The position numbers were made by a program, and so were the translations under genes. A stretch of 64,000 nucleotides of DNA. It comes from an uncultured beta proteobacterium (GTDB lineage Bacteria > Pseudomonadota > Gammaproteobacteria > Burkholderiales > Burkholderiaceae_C). The stretch covers positions 1 to 64,000 of the forward strand of contig CAILAY010000050.1 in assembly GCA_903832285.1 (NCBI GenBank). Direction: 5' to 3'. The first letter of the stretch is position 1, and each line of letters begins with the position of its first letter. Below are positions 17,355 to 26,857 of the stretch, piece by piece. The notes under the pieces are model-generated. The model was not told the DNA's origin, made no database searches, and worked only from the letters and a program-made list of their open reading frames with translations.

Positions 17355-18278
17355 ATGAGAGCCTGGGCCGCACGCACACATTTCCGGCTATGGGACAGCG
17401 ACCTGGGTCACAGCTTTCGCTCCTCGCCCGTGGCAATGGCTGCGACCGCGGTCGCGCTCATTTGCATCTTCGCTTCCATCTTTGCGGGTTGGATCGCACC
17501 GCATCATCCCTTTGATCTCGCGACGCTGGAACTGAGCGATGCCCGCCTGCCCCCGGCCTGGATCGACGGGGGCACTAGAAAGTATCTGCTGGGCACCGAC
17601 GACCAGGGACGCGACATTTTCTCGGCGCTGATGTATGGCGCGCGCATCTCCCTGGCAGTCGGTTTTGTTTCCGTGCTGCTGTCGGCCGCCATCGGCGTGA
17701 GCCTGGGTCTGCTCGCAGGATTCCTGGGCGGCTGGGTCGACTCTGCGCTCATGCGGCTGTGCGACGTGATGCTGTCGTTCCCCGCGATTCTGGTGGCGCT
17801 GTTGATCGCGGGCGTGGGCCGCGCGCTGTTTCCGGATGCGCCGGAAACTGTGGCTTTTGCGGTGCTGGTGCTGGCGATCACGCTCACCGGCTGGGTGCAA
17901 TACGCCCGCACTGTGCGCGGTTCCACGCTGGTTGAACGGCACAAGGAATACGTGCTCGCGGCGCGCGTGACGGGGGTTTCGAGCTTGCGCATCATGCGTC
18001 GCCACGTGCTGCCCAATGTGTTGGGCCCGGTGCTGGTGCTGGCCACGATCCAGGTGGCAACAGCCATCATCACCGAAGCCACGCTGTCGTTTCTGGGCGT
18101 GGGCGCGCCGCCCACTTCGCCTTCACTGGGGACGCTGATCCAGATCGGCAACAAATATCTTTTTTCGGGCGAATGGTGGATCACGGTCTTTCCCGGCGGC
18201 ATGCTGGTGCTGATCGCGCTCAGCGTGAACCTGTTGGGCGACTGGCTGCGCGACGCGCTCAATCCGAGGCTCAAGTGA
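17355..18278 (+). CDS. Peptide ABC transporter permease (DppC/OppC type)
   Basis: LLGTDDQGRDIFSALMYGARISLAVGF, ITEATLSFLGVGAPPTSPSLG. Confidence 0.95.
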   Translation: MRAWAARTHFRLWDSDLGHSFRSSPVAMAATAVALICIFASIFAGWIAPHHPFDLATLELSDARLPPAWIDGGTRKYLLGTDDQGRDIFSALMYGARISLAVGFVSVLLSAAIGVSLGLLAGFLGGWVDSALMRLCDVMLSFPAILVALLIAGVGRALFPDAPETVAFAVLVLAITLTGWVQYARTVRGSTLVERHKEYVLAARVTGVSSLRIMRRHVLPNVLGPVLVLATIQVATAIITEATLSFLGVGAPPTSPSLGTLIQIGNKYLFSGEWWITVFPGGMLVLIALSVNLLGDWLRDALNPRLK

Positions 18279-19336
18279 TGACGCAGCCACTGCTTGAAGT
18301 GAAGAATCTGGTGGTCGAATTCGCCGGGCGGCGTGGCACGTTGCGCGCGTTGGACCAGGTGTCGTTCGAGATTGCTCCGGGAGAAATCCTGGGCGTGGTG
18401 GGCGAGTCGGGCGCGGGCAAGTCGCTCACGGGCGCGGCCATCATCGGTTTGATCGAGGCACCGGGGCGCGTGACGGGTGGCGAGATCGTGCTGCAAGGGC
18501 AGCGCATCGACAACTTGAGTCAGGACCGGATGCGCGCCATCCGTGGCCGCAGAATCGGCGCCATTTTTCAGGACCCGCTGACCTCGCTCAATCCTTTGTT
18601 CACCATAGGTCAGCAACTGACACAGACCATTCTGGCGCACCTGCCGATGACAAAGACGCAGGCGATCGAGCGTGCGATCCAGTTGTTGGAAGACACCGGC
18701 ATCGCGGCGGCGGCCCAGCGGCTGGACCACTACCCGCACCAGTTCTCGGGCGGCATGCGCCAGCGTGTGGTGATCGCTTTGGCGTTGGCCGCCGAGCCGC
18801 AACTGATCGTGGCCGACGAGCCCACGACGGCGCTGGATGTGTCGATACAAGCGCAGATCATCAGCCTGCTCAAGCGCGTGTGCCGCCAGCACGGTGCGGC
18901 GGTGATGCTGATCACGCACGACATGGGCGTGATTGCCGAGACCTGCGACCGCGTGGCAGTGATGTACGCTGGCAGAGTGGCCGAGATCGGTCCCGTGCGG
19001 GAGGTCATCCACCAAAGCGCCCACCCCTACAGCGCCGGTCTGATGGCCGCCATTCCCGACATCGAGCAGGAGCGCGAACAGCTGTACCAGATCGACGGTG
19101 CCATGCCACGGCTGGACGCGATTCCATCTGGATGCGCCTTCCATCCAAGGTGCGCGCACGGCATGCGGGACGACTGCAGGCAACGGCGGCCCGAGCTGAT
19201 GGACGCCGGTGCGACCCGCGCCGCTTGTTGGCTGCACGGTTCCACCCCCGTTCGCCCTGAGCCCGTCGAAGGGCTCTCAGGGATCGCGCCTTACGGGCTT
19301 CGACAAGCTCAGCCCGAACGGATACAAGCAGCATGA
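18278..19336 (+). CDS. Peptide ABC transporter ATP-binding protein (DppD/OppD type) with repeat-encoded C-terminal tail
   Basis: Walker A GESGAGKS, LSGG-like FSGGMRQRV, oligopeptide C-terminal GCAFHPRCAHGM; tail TPVRPEPVEGLSGIAPYGLRQAQPERIQAA. Confidence 0.95.
   Translation: MTQPLLEVKNLVVEFAGRRGTLRALDQVSFEIAPGEILGVVGESGAGKSLTGAAIIGLIEAPGRVTGGEIVLQGQRIDNLSQDRMRAIRGRRIGAIFQDPLTSLNPLFTIGQQLTQTILAHLPMTKTQAIERAIQLLEDTGIAAAAQRLDHYPHQFSGGMRQRVVIALALAAEPQLIVADEPTTALDVSIQAQIISLLKRVCRQHGAAVMLITHDMGVIAETCDRVAVMYAGRVAEIGPVREVIHQSAHPYSAGLMAAIPDIEQEREQLYQIDGAMPRLDAIPSGCAFHPRCAHGMRDDCRQRRPELMDAGATRAACWLHGSTPVRPEPVEGLSGIAPYGLRQAQPERIQAA
19249..19321. repeat. Interspersed palindromic 'RPEPVEG' repeat inside the dppD 3' end
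   Basis: CGTTCGCCCTGAGCCCGTCGAAG ... CTTCGACAAGCTCAGCCCGAACG, imperfect inverted repeat. Confidence 0.85.
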
Positions 19337-20349
19337 CACACTTAGTTCAAGTACGTGATCTGACGAAGACTTTTGACGTGTCCGCGCCCTGGCTAAACCG
19401 TGTGCTTGAAGGCAAACCACGGCAGCTCCTGCACGCGGTCGATGGCGTGAGCTTCGCGATTGAAAGGGGCAAGACACTGGCGCTGGTGGGTGAATCCGGC
19501 TGCGGCAAGAGCACGGTTGCGCGCCTGCTGGTCGGGCTCTATAGCCCCAGTCGCGGCCAGGTGCATTTTGATGGTCAGGATCTGCACTCGGGTCTGGCGG
19601 GGGCACAAAGCGGCGCGCTGCAGCGACGCATCCAGATGATTTTTCAGGACCCCTATGCCAGCCTGAATCCGCGCTGGCGCGTGCACGACATCGTGTCCGA
19701 GCCGCTGATTGAGCAAGGCTTGATGACTGACGCAAGTGAGTTGTCGAACAAGGTCGCCCAACTGTTGATTTCAGTGGGACTGAGCGAGCACGATGGACCG
19801 AAATATCCGCACCAGTTTTCCGGCGGCCAGCGCCAGCGCATTTCCATCGCCCGCGCACTTGCCACCCACCCCGAGTTCCTGGTATGCGACGAGCCGACTT
19901 CAGCGTTGGACGTGAGCGTGCAGGCCCAGGTGCTCAACATCATGAAGGACCTGCAGCGCCGACTCGGGTTGACCTATCTTTTCATCTCGCACAACCTGGC
20001 GGTGGTGCGCCACGTCAGCGACCGCGTGGGCGTGATGTACCTGGGGCGGTTGGTGGAACTGGCGGACAAGCAGGAGCTCTTTGCCAGACCGCGTCACCCC
20101 TACACGCGCATGCTGCTGGAAGCGATTCCCAAGCTGCACGACACCGGACGCGAGCGCACGCCGGTGCAGGGCGAAGTGCCCAATCCCTTGAGTCCGCCCA
20201 CGGGTTGCGCCTTTCATCCGCGCTGCCCGCACGCGAATCCACGCTGCGCGTCCGAGCGTCCCGCGTTGCTGGCGCTGGGCCCTGCTCAGGTCGCGTGCCA
20301 TGCGGTGCAGGAGCAGCGAATCCAGGTCGATGGAACGCCAGTTTTTTGA
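19333..20349 (+). CDS. Peptide ABC transporter ATP-binding protein (DppF/OppF type)
   Basis: Walker A GESGCGKST, FSGGQRQRISIARAL, GCAFHPRCPHANPRC. Confidence 0.96.
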   Translation: MTHLVQVRDLTKTFDVSAPWLNRVLEGKPRQLLHAVDGVSFAIERGKTLALVGESGCGKSTVARLLVGLYSPSRGQVHFDGQDLHSGLAGAQSGALQRRIQMIFQDPYASLNPRWRVHDIVSEPLIEQGLMTDASELSNKVAQLLISVGLSEHDGPKYPHQFSGGQRQRISIARALATHPEFLVCDEPTSALDVSVQAQVLNIMKDLQRRLGLTYLFISHNLAVVRHVSDRVGVMYLGRLVELADKQELFARPRHPYTRMLLEAIPKLHDTGRERTPVQGEVPNPLSPPTGCAFHPRCPHANPRCASERPALLALGPAQVACHAVQEQRIQVDGTPVF

Positions 20350-20466
20350 CCCTCTGAGTGGCGCTTCATCGGAGCTTTCAGTCTGACATAAAAATGTCAT
20401 ATCGGCTTGCTACCATCGGTGGCGGACAAACGTCCGCAAAATTACAAAACAAACTGGAGACCTGTC

Positions 20467-21540
20467 ATGAATTTTTCGAAGCCAATCCACTTGACGAGGG
20501 TGCTGCGCCGCGCCTCGCTGCTGGCGCTTGCGCTGGCCTGCGTTCCCGTCATCGCGCTGGCGCAGACCAAACAGCTGTTCCTTTACAGCTGGGCCAACTA
20601 TGTTCCGCCGAACCTGCTCAAGCGCTTCGAGACCGAGACCGGCATCAAGGTGAATCTCGATGTCTATGACAGCAACGAAACGATGCTCGCCAAATTGCAG
20701 GCGGGCGGTGGCGGCTACGACATCGTGATTCCCAGCGATTCCGTGCTCAGCACCATGATCAAGTCCGGCCTGCTGACCAAGGTCGATGCGGGCAAGATGA
20801 GCAACTACAAGAACGTGCTGGCGCCGCACGATCACCCGCCAGCAGACCCGAACGCCGACTACTCCGTTCCCTACACCTGGGGTTCCACCGGATTCACCTA
20901 CGACTCGGCCAAGGTTCCGGGCGGCAAGCTGACCGAGAGCTGGAAGGAATTCTTCGAGCCGCGCCCCGAGGTTGCCGGCAAGATCGCGGCCATGGCCAAT
21001 CAAGGCGAGATGTATACCGCCGCCGCGCACTATCTCGGCATAGACACCTGCACCGAGAATCCGGCCGACGCGCAGCGCATCCTGGATCTGCTGCAGAAGC
21101 AAAAACCGGCCGTGAAAATCTATTCCTCCACTGGCACCATCGGCCGCATGGCCGCCGGTGAAGTGACGATGCATCATCAATGGAACGGCGCCTCGTACAA
21201 GTCGGGTCTGAAGCTGGCGACGGCGGTGTTTGTCTACCCCAAGGAAGGCATGAACCTGTGGAGCGACTACTTCGTGGTTCCCAAGGGCGCGCCCAATGTG
21301 GAGAGCGCCAGGACCTTCATGAACTGGATGATGGACCCGAAGAACGCTGCCGAAGCGTCGAACTTCAACGGCTACAACAATGCCATCAAAGGTTCCGCCG
21401 CATTCATGGATCCGGGCCTCGCTGCCAGTCCTGCGATCAACCCGTCCGAAGCGATGAAGGCGCGTTTTAGACCCGTGAAGGATTGCTCGGTCAAGGCCCG
21501 CGAACTGCGCGACGGCGTCTGGACGCGGCTGAATCGCTGA
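20467..21540 (+). CDS. Spermidine/putrescine ABC transporter substrate-binding protein (PotD/PotF type)
   Basis: Signal peptide; QLFLYSWANYVPPNLLKRFETETGIKVNLDVYDSNETMLAKLQAGGGGYDIVIPS. Confidence 0.96.
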   Translation: MNFSKPIHLTRVLRRASLLALALACVPVIALAQTKQLFLYSWANYVPPNLLKRFETETGIKVNLDVYDSNETMLAKLQAGGGGYDIVIPSDSVLSTMIKSGLLTKVDAGKMSNYKNVLAPHDHPPADPNADYSVPYTWGSTGFTYDSAKVPGGKLTESWKEFFEPRPEVAGKIAAMANQGEMYTAAAHYLGIDTCTENPADAQRILDLLQKQKPAVKIYSSTGTIGRMAAGEVTMHHQWNGASYKSGLKLATAVFVYPKEGMNLWSDYFVVPKGAPNVESARTFMNWMMDPKNAAEASNFNGYNNAIKGSAAFMDPGLAASPAINPSEAMKARFRPVKDCSVKARELRDGVWTRLNR

Positions 21541-21544
21541 GCCT

Positions 21545-22630
21545 TTGAAGTCCGAAACCGCTGTCGCCATTGCCGGCGTTCGCAAGACCTTTGACGGCGC
21601 CAGCCGGCCCGCGCTGGCGGGTGTGACGCTGGACATTCTGAAGAACGAGTTCTTCACGTTGTTGGGACCGTCGGGCTGCGGCAAGACCACGTTGTTGCGC
21701 ATGATTGCGGGCTTTGAAAATCCGGACGCCGGAACGATTGCGCTGGACGGCGTCGTCATGGCTGACACACCGCCGAACCGGCGCCCGGTGAATACCGTGT
21801 TTCAGAGCTACGCCCTGTTTCCGCACATGAGCGTGGCGCAGAACATCGCGTTTGCGCTGGAGATGCTGGATCGTCCGCGGGATGTGATCCGCTCGCGTGT
21901 GGCCGAAATGATCCGCTTGCTCCAGCTTGATGGATTGGCCGAACGTCGACCAGCGCAGCTATCCGGCGGGCAACAGCAGCGTGTGGCGCTGGGACGCGCG
22001 CTGGCACCGCAACCCAAGGTGCTGCTGCTGGACGAGCCACTCTCCGCGCTGGACCTGAAATTGCGCAAGGAAATGCAGGTCGAGTTGAAGCGCCTGCAGA
22101 TGGCCACCGGCATCACCTTCGTGTTCGTCACGCACGATCAGGAAGAGGCACTGCGCATGTCGGACCGCATCGCCGTGATGCGCGACGGGCAGCTGATGCA
22201 GGTGGGTCGCCCGGTCGACATCTACCAGCGCCCGGCCAATCTGTTTGTCGCCGAATTCATTGGCGATGCCAATTTCCTGCCGTCGGTTTGCGTGGAACGC
22301 AGCGGTCGCGGCGGACGTTTTCGCCTGAACGGTTCGATCGACGACGCGCTGGAGCTCGCTGCGGACGATGCCAACGACCTCGCTCCCGGAGCCAAGGCCA
22401 TTCTCATGGTGCGCCCCGAGCGCATCGCCGTCGTGCCGCTGGCGTCGGCGCAACTGCGTGCTGACGTGCCGCAGACCATCTACAGCGGCAGCGATCTGAT
22501 GCTGCACGCCAGGCTCGCCAATGGCGGGCTGTTGCGCGTGCGCCTGTCCGGGGAGATGCCGGTACCGGCGTGCGACGCACCCGTGGGTTTTGCCATTGCT
22601 CCCGACGCCGTTCAAGTCTTTGCTGCATGA
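21545..22630 (+). CDS. Polyamine ABC transporter ATP-binding protein (PotA type), TTG start
   Basis: LGPSGCGKTTLLRMIAG, LSGGQQQRVALGRAL, TOBE-like C-terminus. Confidence 0.95.
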   Translation: MKSETAVAIAGVRKTFDGASRPALAGVTLDILKNEFFTLLGPSGCGKTTLLRMIAGFENPDAGTIALDGVVMADTPPNRRPVNTVFQSYALFPHMSVAQNIAFALEMLDRPRDVIRSRVAEMIRLLQLDGLAERRPAQLSGGQQQRVALGRALAPQPKVLLLDEPLSALDLKLRKEMQVELKRLQMATGITFVFVTHDQEEALRMSDRIAVMRDGQLMQVGRPVDIYQRPANLFVAEFIGDANFLPSVCVERSGRGGRFRLNGSIDDALELAADDANDLAPGAKAILMVRPERIAVVPLASAQLRADVPQTIYSGSDLMLHARLANGGLLRVRLSGEMPVPACDAPVGFAIAPDAVQVFAA

Positions 22631-23517
22631 AACTGCTGCGCTCACGCCACCTTGCACTGACCGCGCCCGCGGTGTTGTATCTCGCAATCTTCATGATCGC
22701 GCCGCTGCTGTTGATGTGCTACGTTTCGACGCTGGAGCGCGCCCCTTTTGGCGGCGTGCTCTGGGATAACCACACTGCGGTCGCCTACGAGAAACTGCTG
22801 TTCGAGCGCGATCTGGCGGGTCAGCTGTCGTTCAACAGCGACTACCTCGCGATCTTTGCGCGCTCGTTTCGCCTGGCAGCCATCACGACGCTGCTGACGT
22901 TGGTCATCAGCCTGCCCACGGCGCTGTATATGACGACGCTGTCCCGCGCTCGCGCCGCCTTCATCCTGTTCCTGGTGACGGTGCCGTTCTGGACCAACCT
23001 GCTGGTGCGAAATTTTGCCTGGATCCTGATCCTGCGCAATGGCGGCACGCTCGACCAGGCGCTTCAATGGCTGGGCTGGACGAGCGAGTCCCTGGACATC
23101 CTTTACACGCCATTGGCCACCGGTATCGGTCTGACTTATTCGTTTTTGCCGTTCATGATTCTGCCGACCTATGTGGCTCTGGAACGCATCGACAAACGCC
23201 TGATTGAAGCAGCGTTCGATCTGGGCGCCGACCGCTGGCGCGTGCTCATGCGTATCGTTTTTCCGCTCGCCATGCCGGGCATCCTCGCCGGCGCCGTGTT
23301 GGTGTTCGTGCCGTGCCTGGGCGCCTATGTCAGCCCTGAACTGCTCGGTGGCGGCAAGTCGCTGATGATCGGCAATCTGGTGCAGTCACAGTTCGGCGCG
23401 TCGCGCAACTGGCCCTTCGGCGCTGCGTTGGCATTGGTGCTGGTCGCCGTGCTGCTGCTGACCCTGCTGCTGGCGCGATGGCTGCAAGGTCGACGGGAGC
23501 GCAGCCATGCGGCGTGA
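22627..23517 (+). CDS. Polyamine ABC transporter permease (PotB type)
   Basis: Multi-TM; EAAFDLGADRWRVLMRIVFPLAMPGILAG EAA loop. Confidence 0.95.
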   Translation: MKLLRSRHLALTAPAVLYLAIFMIAPLLLMCYVSTLERAPFGGVLWDNHTAVAYEKLLFERDLAGQLSFNSDYLAIFARSFRLAAITTLLTLVISLPTALYMTTLSRARAAFILFLVTVPFWTNLLVRNFAWILILRNGGTLDQALQWLGWTSESLDILYTPLATGIGLTYSFLPFMILPTYVALERIDKRLIEAAFDLGADRWRVLMRIVFPLAMPGILAGAVLVFVPCLGAYVSPELLGGGKSLMIGNLVQSQFGASRNWPFGAALALVLVAVLLLTLLLARWLQGRRERSHAA

Positions 23518-24322
23518 GCGCCATCTGCTCAGCGGCCGCGGCAATGCGCTCATGGCTGCGCTGGCGCTGATTTTTCTCTATCTGCCCATCGTCACGCTGG
23601 TGACGCTGTCGTTCAACGAGAACGACCTGACCACGATCTGGAGCAGATTCAGCCTCAGGTGGTACGCAGCGGTTCTGGACAACGGCGACATCCTGCATGC
23701 CACGAAGAATTCTCTGATCGTTGCCACCGTTGCCACGGCGCTGGCAAGCATGGTGGCAACGGCTGCGGCGCTGGGCGTTGCGGGATCGAACGCATTGCAC
23801 CGAGGCGGCGTGGAAGGGCTGCTCAGCCTGCCGCTGCTGGTGCCGGAGATCGTCACCGCAGTGGCGTTATTGATGCTGTTCGTTCTGGCAGGAATGCCCT
23901 TGGGTCTGCTGTCGGTGATGCTGGCCCACACTGTTTTTTGCATCCCCTTTGCCTACTACCCGATCCGCGCGCGTCTGGCGGGTCTGGACCCGGCGCTGAT
24001 CGACGCGGCGGCGGACCTGTATGCGCCGCCCTGGCGGCGCTTTGTGCGCATCGAGTTGCCGCTGCTGGCTCCGGGGATTTTCGCGGGCGCGCTGCTCGCT
24101 TTCATCAGTTCGCTCGGTGATTTTGTCATCACCTATTTTGTCTCCGGCCCCGGCTCCACGACGCTGCCCGTGTACATCTTCGGCATGATCCGCACCGGCG
24201 TCACACCCGAAGTGAATGCACTTTCCGCCATTTTTCTGCTGGCCTCGATCGTCGTGATCGCGCTGGGGTTCCTGGCCACGCGGCGCGTGACCGATGCGGC
24301 CAAGACCGGAGGTGCAGCTTGA
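23507..24322 (+). CDS. Polyamine ABC transporter permease (PotC type)
   Basis: DAAADLYAPPWRRFVRIELPLLAPGIFAGALLAFISSLGDFVITYFVSG. Confidence 0.95.
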   Translation: MRRERHLLSGRGNALMAALALIFLYLPIVTLVTLSFNENDLTTIWSRFSLRWYAAVLDNGDILHATKNSLIVATVATALASMVATAAALGVAGSNALHRGGVEGLLSLPLLVPEIVTAVALLMLFVLAGMPLGLLSVMLAHTVFCIPFAYYPIRARLAGLDPALIDAAADLYAPPWRRFVRIELPLLAPGIFAGALLAFISSLGDFVITYFVSGPGSTTLPVYIFGMIRTGVTPEVNALSAIFLLASIVVIALGFLATRRVTDAAKTGGAA

Positions 24323-25224
24323 ACGTCTACTACAGCTCCGATTTTGCGGGCTCGGGGCACGACTTTGAGACCACGCGCAAGGCCCGATGGGTGGCGCAAT
24401 CGCTCGGCTTGGCGCCCTTGGACGGCGTGCAGTTGGTGCCGCCTCCAGCGCTGACCATGGAGCAACTCGCTCAGGTGCATGACGCAGATTACGTGCGCGC
24501 GGTGCAGACCGGTGTTCCCCTGCAACTGGCGCAGTCGCAGGGCTTCGGCTGGGACGCCGGCCTCTGGCCGATGGTGCTCGCGTCCAACGGCGGTGCCGTC
24601 GCCGCGGCCCTGGACGCGCTGCACAGCGGGCTCTCGGGCTCGCTCGCCAGCGGGCTGCACCACGCACGCCGTGGCGCGGGATACGGCTATTGCACCTTCA
24701 ACGGTCTGGTGCTGGCGGCACACGCGGCGCTCGCGAACGGGGCACGCTCGGTGCTGATTCTGGATCTGGACGCGCACTGCGGCGGCGGCACGGCGTCGCT
24801 GATTGCAGACGATGCGCGCATCTGGCAATTGGACCTTTCTGTGGATGACTTCGACGCCTACCCCAGCAGCGATCGCGTGCGCTTGCAGATGGTGGAACGC
24901 GGCGCCGATTACCTGCATCAGATTGAGCGCGGCTTGCAGCAGTTGTGGCGACGTGCACCGTCATTCGATCTGTGTCTCTACAACGCGGGCATGGACCCGT
25001 TCGAAGGCTGCCCCGATGGCGGTTTGTCTGGCATCACGCGCGAGTTGCTGGCCGCGCGGGAAAGCCTGGTGTTCAACGCCTGCCGGTCGCAAAACCTGCC
25101 GGTCGCATTCTTTCTGGCCGGTGGCTACATCGGTGATCGGCTGGATCAGCACGGCCTGGTTGAGTTGCATCGACTGACCCTGTCGGCGGCAGTGCAGAGC
25201 GAACCCGCGAAGCGCGCAAGCTGA
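24319..25224 (+). CDS. Histone deacetylase/acetylpolyamine amidohydrolase superfamily protein
   Basis: HDAC-fold motifs: GLHHARRGAGYGYCTFNG, LDLDAHCGGGTA, LYNAGMDPFEGC, FFLAGGYIG. Confidence 0.9.
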   Translation: MNVYYSSDFAGSGHDFETTRKARWVAQSLGLAPLDGVQLVPPPALTMEQLAQVHDADYVRAVQTGVPLQLAQSQGFGWDAGLWPMVLASNGGAVAAALDALHSGLSGSLASGLHHARRGAGYGYCTFNGLVLAAHAALANGARSVLILDLDAHCGGGTASLIADDARIWQLDLSVDDFDAYPSSDRVRLQMVERGADYLHQIERGLQQLWRRAPSFDLCLYNAGMDPFEGCPDGGLSGITRELLAARESLVFNACRSQNLPVAFFLAGGYIGDRLDQHGLVELHRLTLSAAVQSEPAKRAS

Positions 25225-25233
25225 AGCCGCGGG

Positions 25234-26007
25234 TCAGGGCAACTCCGCCTGTCCCATGCGGGCCACGATGGTCTCGGCACGATCGGCCAGATACCCTGAA
25301 TTGGGCAGCTTCTCGAAATACCTGGGACGCGGCAGCATCACGGCCAGGCGCGCGGCTTCCAAGGCACTGAGTTGCGCCGCGCTCTTGTGGAAGTAGTGCC
25401 GGGCTGCCGCCTCGGCGCCGAATACGCCGCTGCCCCATTCCACGCTGTTGAGATAGATTTCCAGGATGCGCCGCTTGTCCAGCAAGGCTTCCAGCATGAA
25501 GGTGAGCACCAGTTCCTGCCCCTTGCGCAACAGGTTGCGTTCGCCCGAGAGAAACAGGTTCTTGGCAAGCTGTTGGGTGATGGTCGAACCACCCACGATC
25601 TTCGGAGCGCGCGCGCGTGTTTTCGCCGCCGCACCGGGCGCCGGGCGCGCGGCCTGCTCCTGTGCCTTGGCATTCTTCTGCCAGGCTTTTTCCAGAGCCT
25701 CCCAGTCCACACCGTCGTGTAGCGCGAACTCGCTGTCTTCCGAGGTGATCACGGCGCGCTTGAGATGGTCCGATATCGCCTGGTAGGGAACCCACTGTTG
25801 CTGCCAGGGTGCCGATCGGCCGGCACTGCTTGCCGGGCGCTTGTCGGGTGCGGCTTGCGTCCGGTTCAGACGCCAGGCTTCGGAGCGCTGAAAGGCAGTG
25901 GACTGGGGGTCCAGCCACAGCATGAGCGCGATCCGGGTCACAAAGAACAGTTGCAGTGCCAGCAAGGCCAGGCCCACAAGTGCAATCCAGCGCCAAAGCG
26001 GTTTCAT
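25234..26007 (-). CDS. mtgA: Monofunctional biosynthetic peptidoglycan transglycosylase
   Basis: GT51 motifs: AVITSEDSEFALHDGVDWEALEKA, GGSTITQQLAKNLFLSGERNLLRKGQEL. Confidence 0.95.
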   Translation of the reverse strand: MKPLWRWIALVGLALLALQLFFVTRIALMLWLDPQSTAFQRSEAWRLNRTQAAPDKRPASSAGRSAPWQQQWVPYQAISDHLKRAVITSEDSEFALHDGVDWEALEKAWQKNAKAQEQAARPAPGAAAKTRARAPKIVGGSTITQQLAKNLFLSGERNLLRKGQELVLTFMLEALLDKRRILEIYLNSVEWGSGVFGAEAAARHYFHKSAAQLSALEAARLAVMLPRPRYFEKLPNSGYLADRAETIVARMGQAELP

Positions 26008-26852
26008 AGTGCGCGCAGTTCCTGCAAAACCTGGGCCGATGGCGGACGCACGCCGCGCCAGATAAAAAAGGCTTCAGCCGCCTGCTCGACCAGCATGCCC
26101 AGACCGTCGCGGGATTGGGCGCCGCGTGCGTGCGCCCAATCCAGAAAACCCTGTGCCGCGGGACCGTACATCAGGTCGTAGGCAAGCGCGCCCCTGCGCA
26201 GCACGCCGCTTGGGAGTTGCACGCTTTCGCCGCTCAGACTGGTGCTGGTGGCATTGATGACCACATCAAAGCTTCCCTGCACATCGGCCAGTGCGCAGGC
26301 GAGGAGCGCGGTGTGGGTGAGCGTGGCCAGCGCCGCGTGCCGTTGCACCAATTCTTGCGCTTTGGCGAGGCTGCGGTTCGCCACCGTGATGCCTGCTGCG
26401 CCGGTATGCAACAGGGGCCCGAGCACGCCAGCGGCGGCACCGCCCGCACCCAGTAACAAGAGATTGCGTCCGGCCAGCTTCACGCCGGCATTGAGTTCAA
26501 TGTCTCGCACCAGTCCCAGACCATCGGTGTTGTCGGCATGGATGCCGTCATCGCTGAAACTGAGGGTGTTGGCGGCACGCGCCAAAGTGGCGCGTGCGCT
26601 GGCGTGCTGCGCCAGCGCAAAGGCTTCGAACTTGAAGGGAACCGTCACGTTGCAGCCTCTGGCGAAGCCATTGGCGCTGGCGATGAAGGCGTGCAGTGAA
26701 GCGGCAAATCCGTCCAGGGGTACCATGCGCTTGCCATAGTGCAGGGTCTGTCCAGTGAGCTGTGCAAAACGCGCATGAATCCATGGCGATTTGCTGTGCT
26801 CCACGGGGTTGCCCATGACGCAGTATTCATCGACTGCAAGCTTGTGTTCCAT
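26004..26852 (-). CDS. aroE: Shikimate dehydrogenase
   Basis: YCVMGNPVEHSKSPWIHARFA, GCNVTVPFK, GAGGAAAGVLGPLL, DLMYGP. Confidence 0.96.
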   Translation of the reverse strand: MEHKLAVDEYCVMGNPVEHSKSPWIHARFAQLTGQTLHYGKRMVPLDGFAASLHAFIASANGFARGCNVTVPFKFEAFALAQHASARATLARAANTLSFSDDGIHADNTDGLGLVRDIELNAGVKLAGRNLLLLGAGGAAAGVLGPLLHTGAAGITVANRSLAKAQELVQRHAALATLTHTALLACALADVQGSFDVVINATSTSLSGESVQLPSGVLRRGALAYDLMYGPAAQGFLDWAHARGAQSRDGLGMLVEQAAEAFFIWRGVRPPSAQVLQELRAL

Positions 26853-26857
26853 GCTGT

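Noticed and set aside
15743-17377. 544-aa minus-strand ORF
   Set aside because: Antisense to the peptide-binding protein gene, with low-complexity shadow-ORF composition.
20410-21768. 452-aa minus-strand ORF
   Set aside because: Antisense to potD/potA; no motif or credible RBS.
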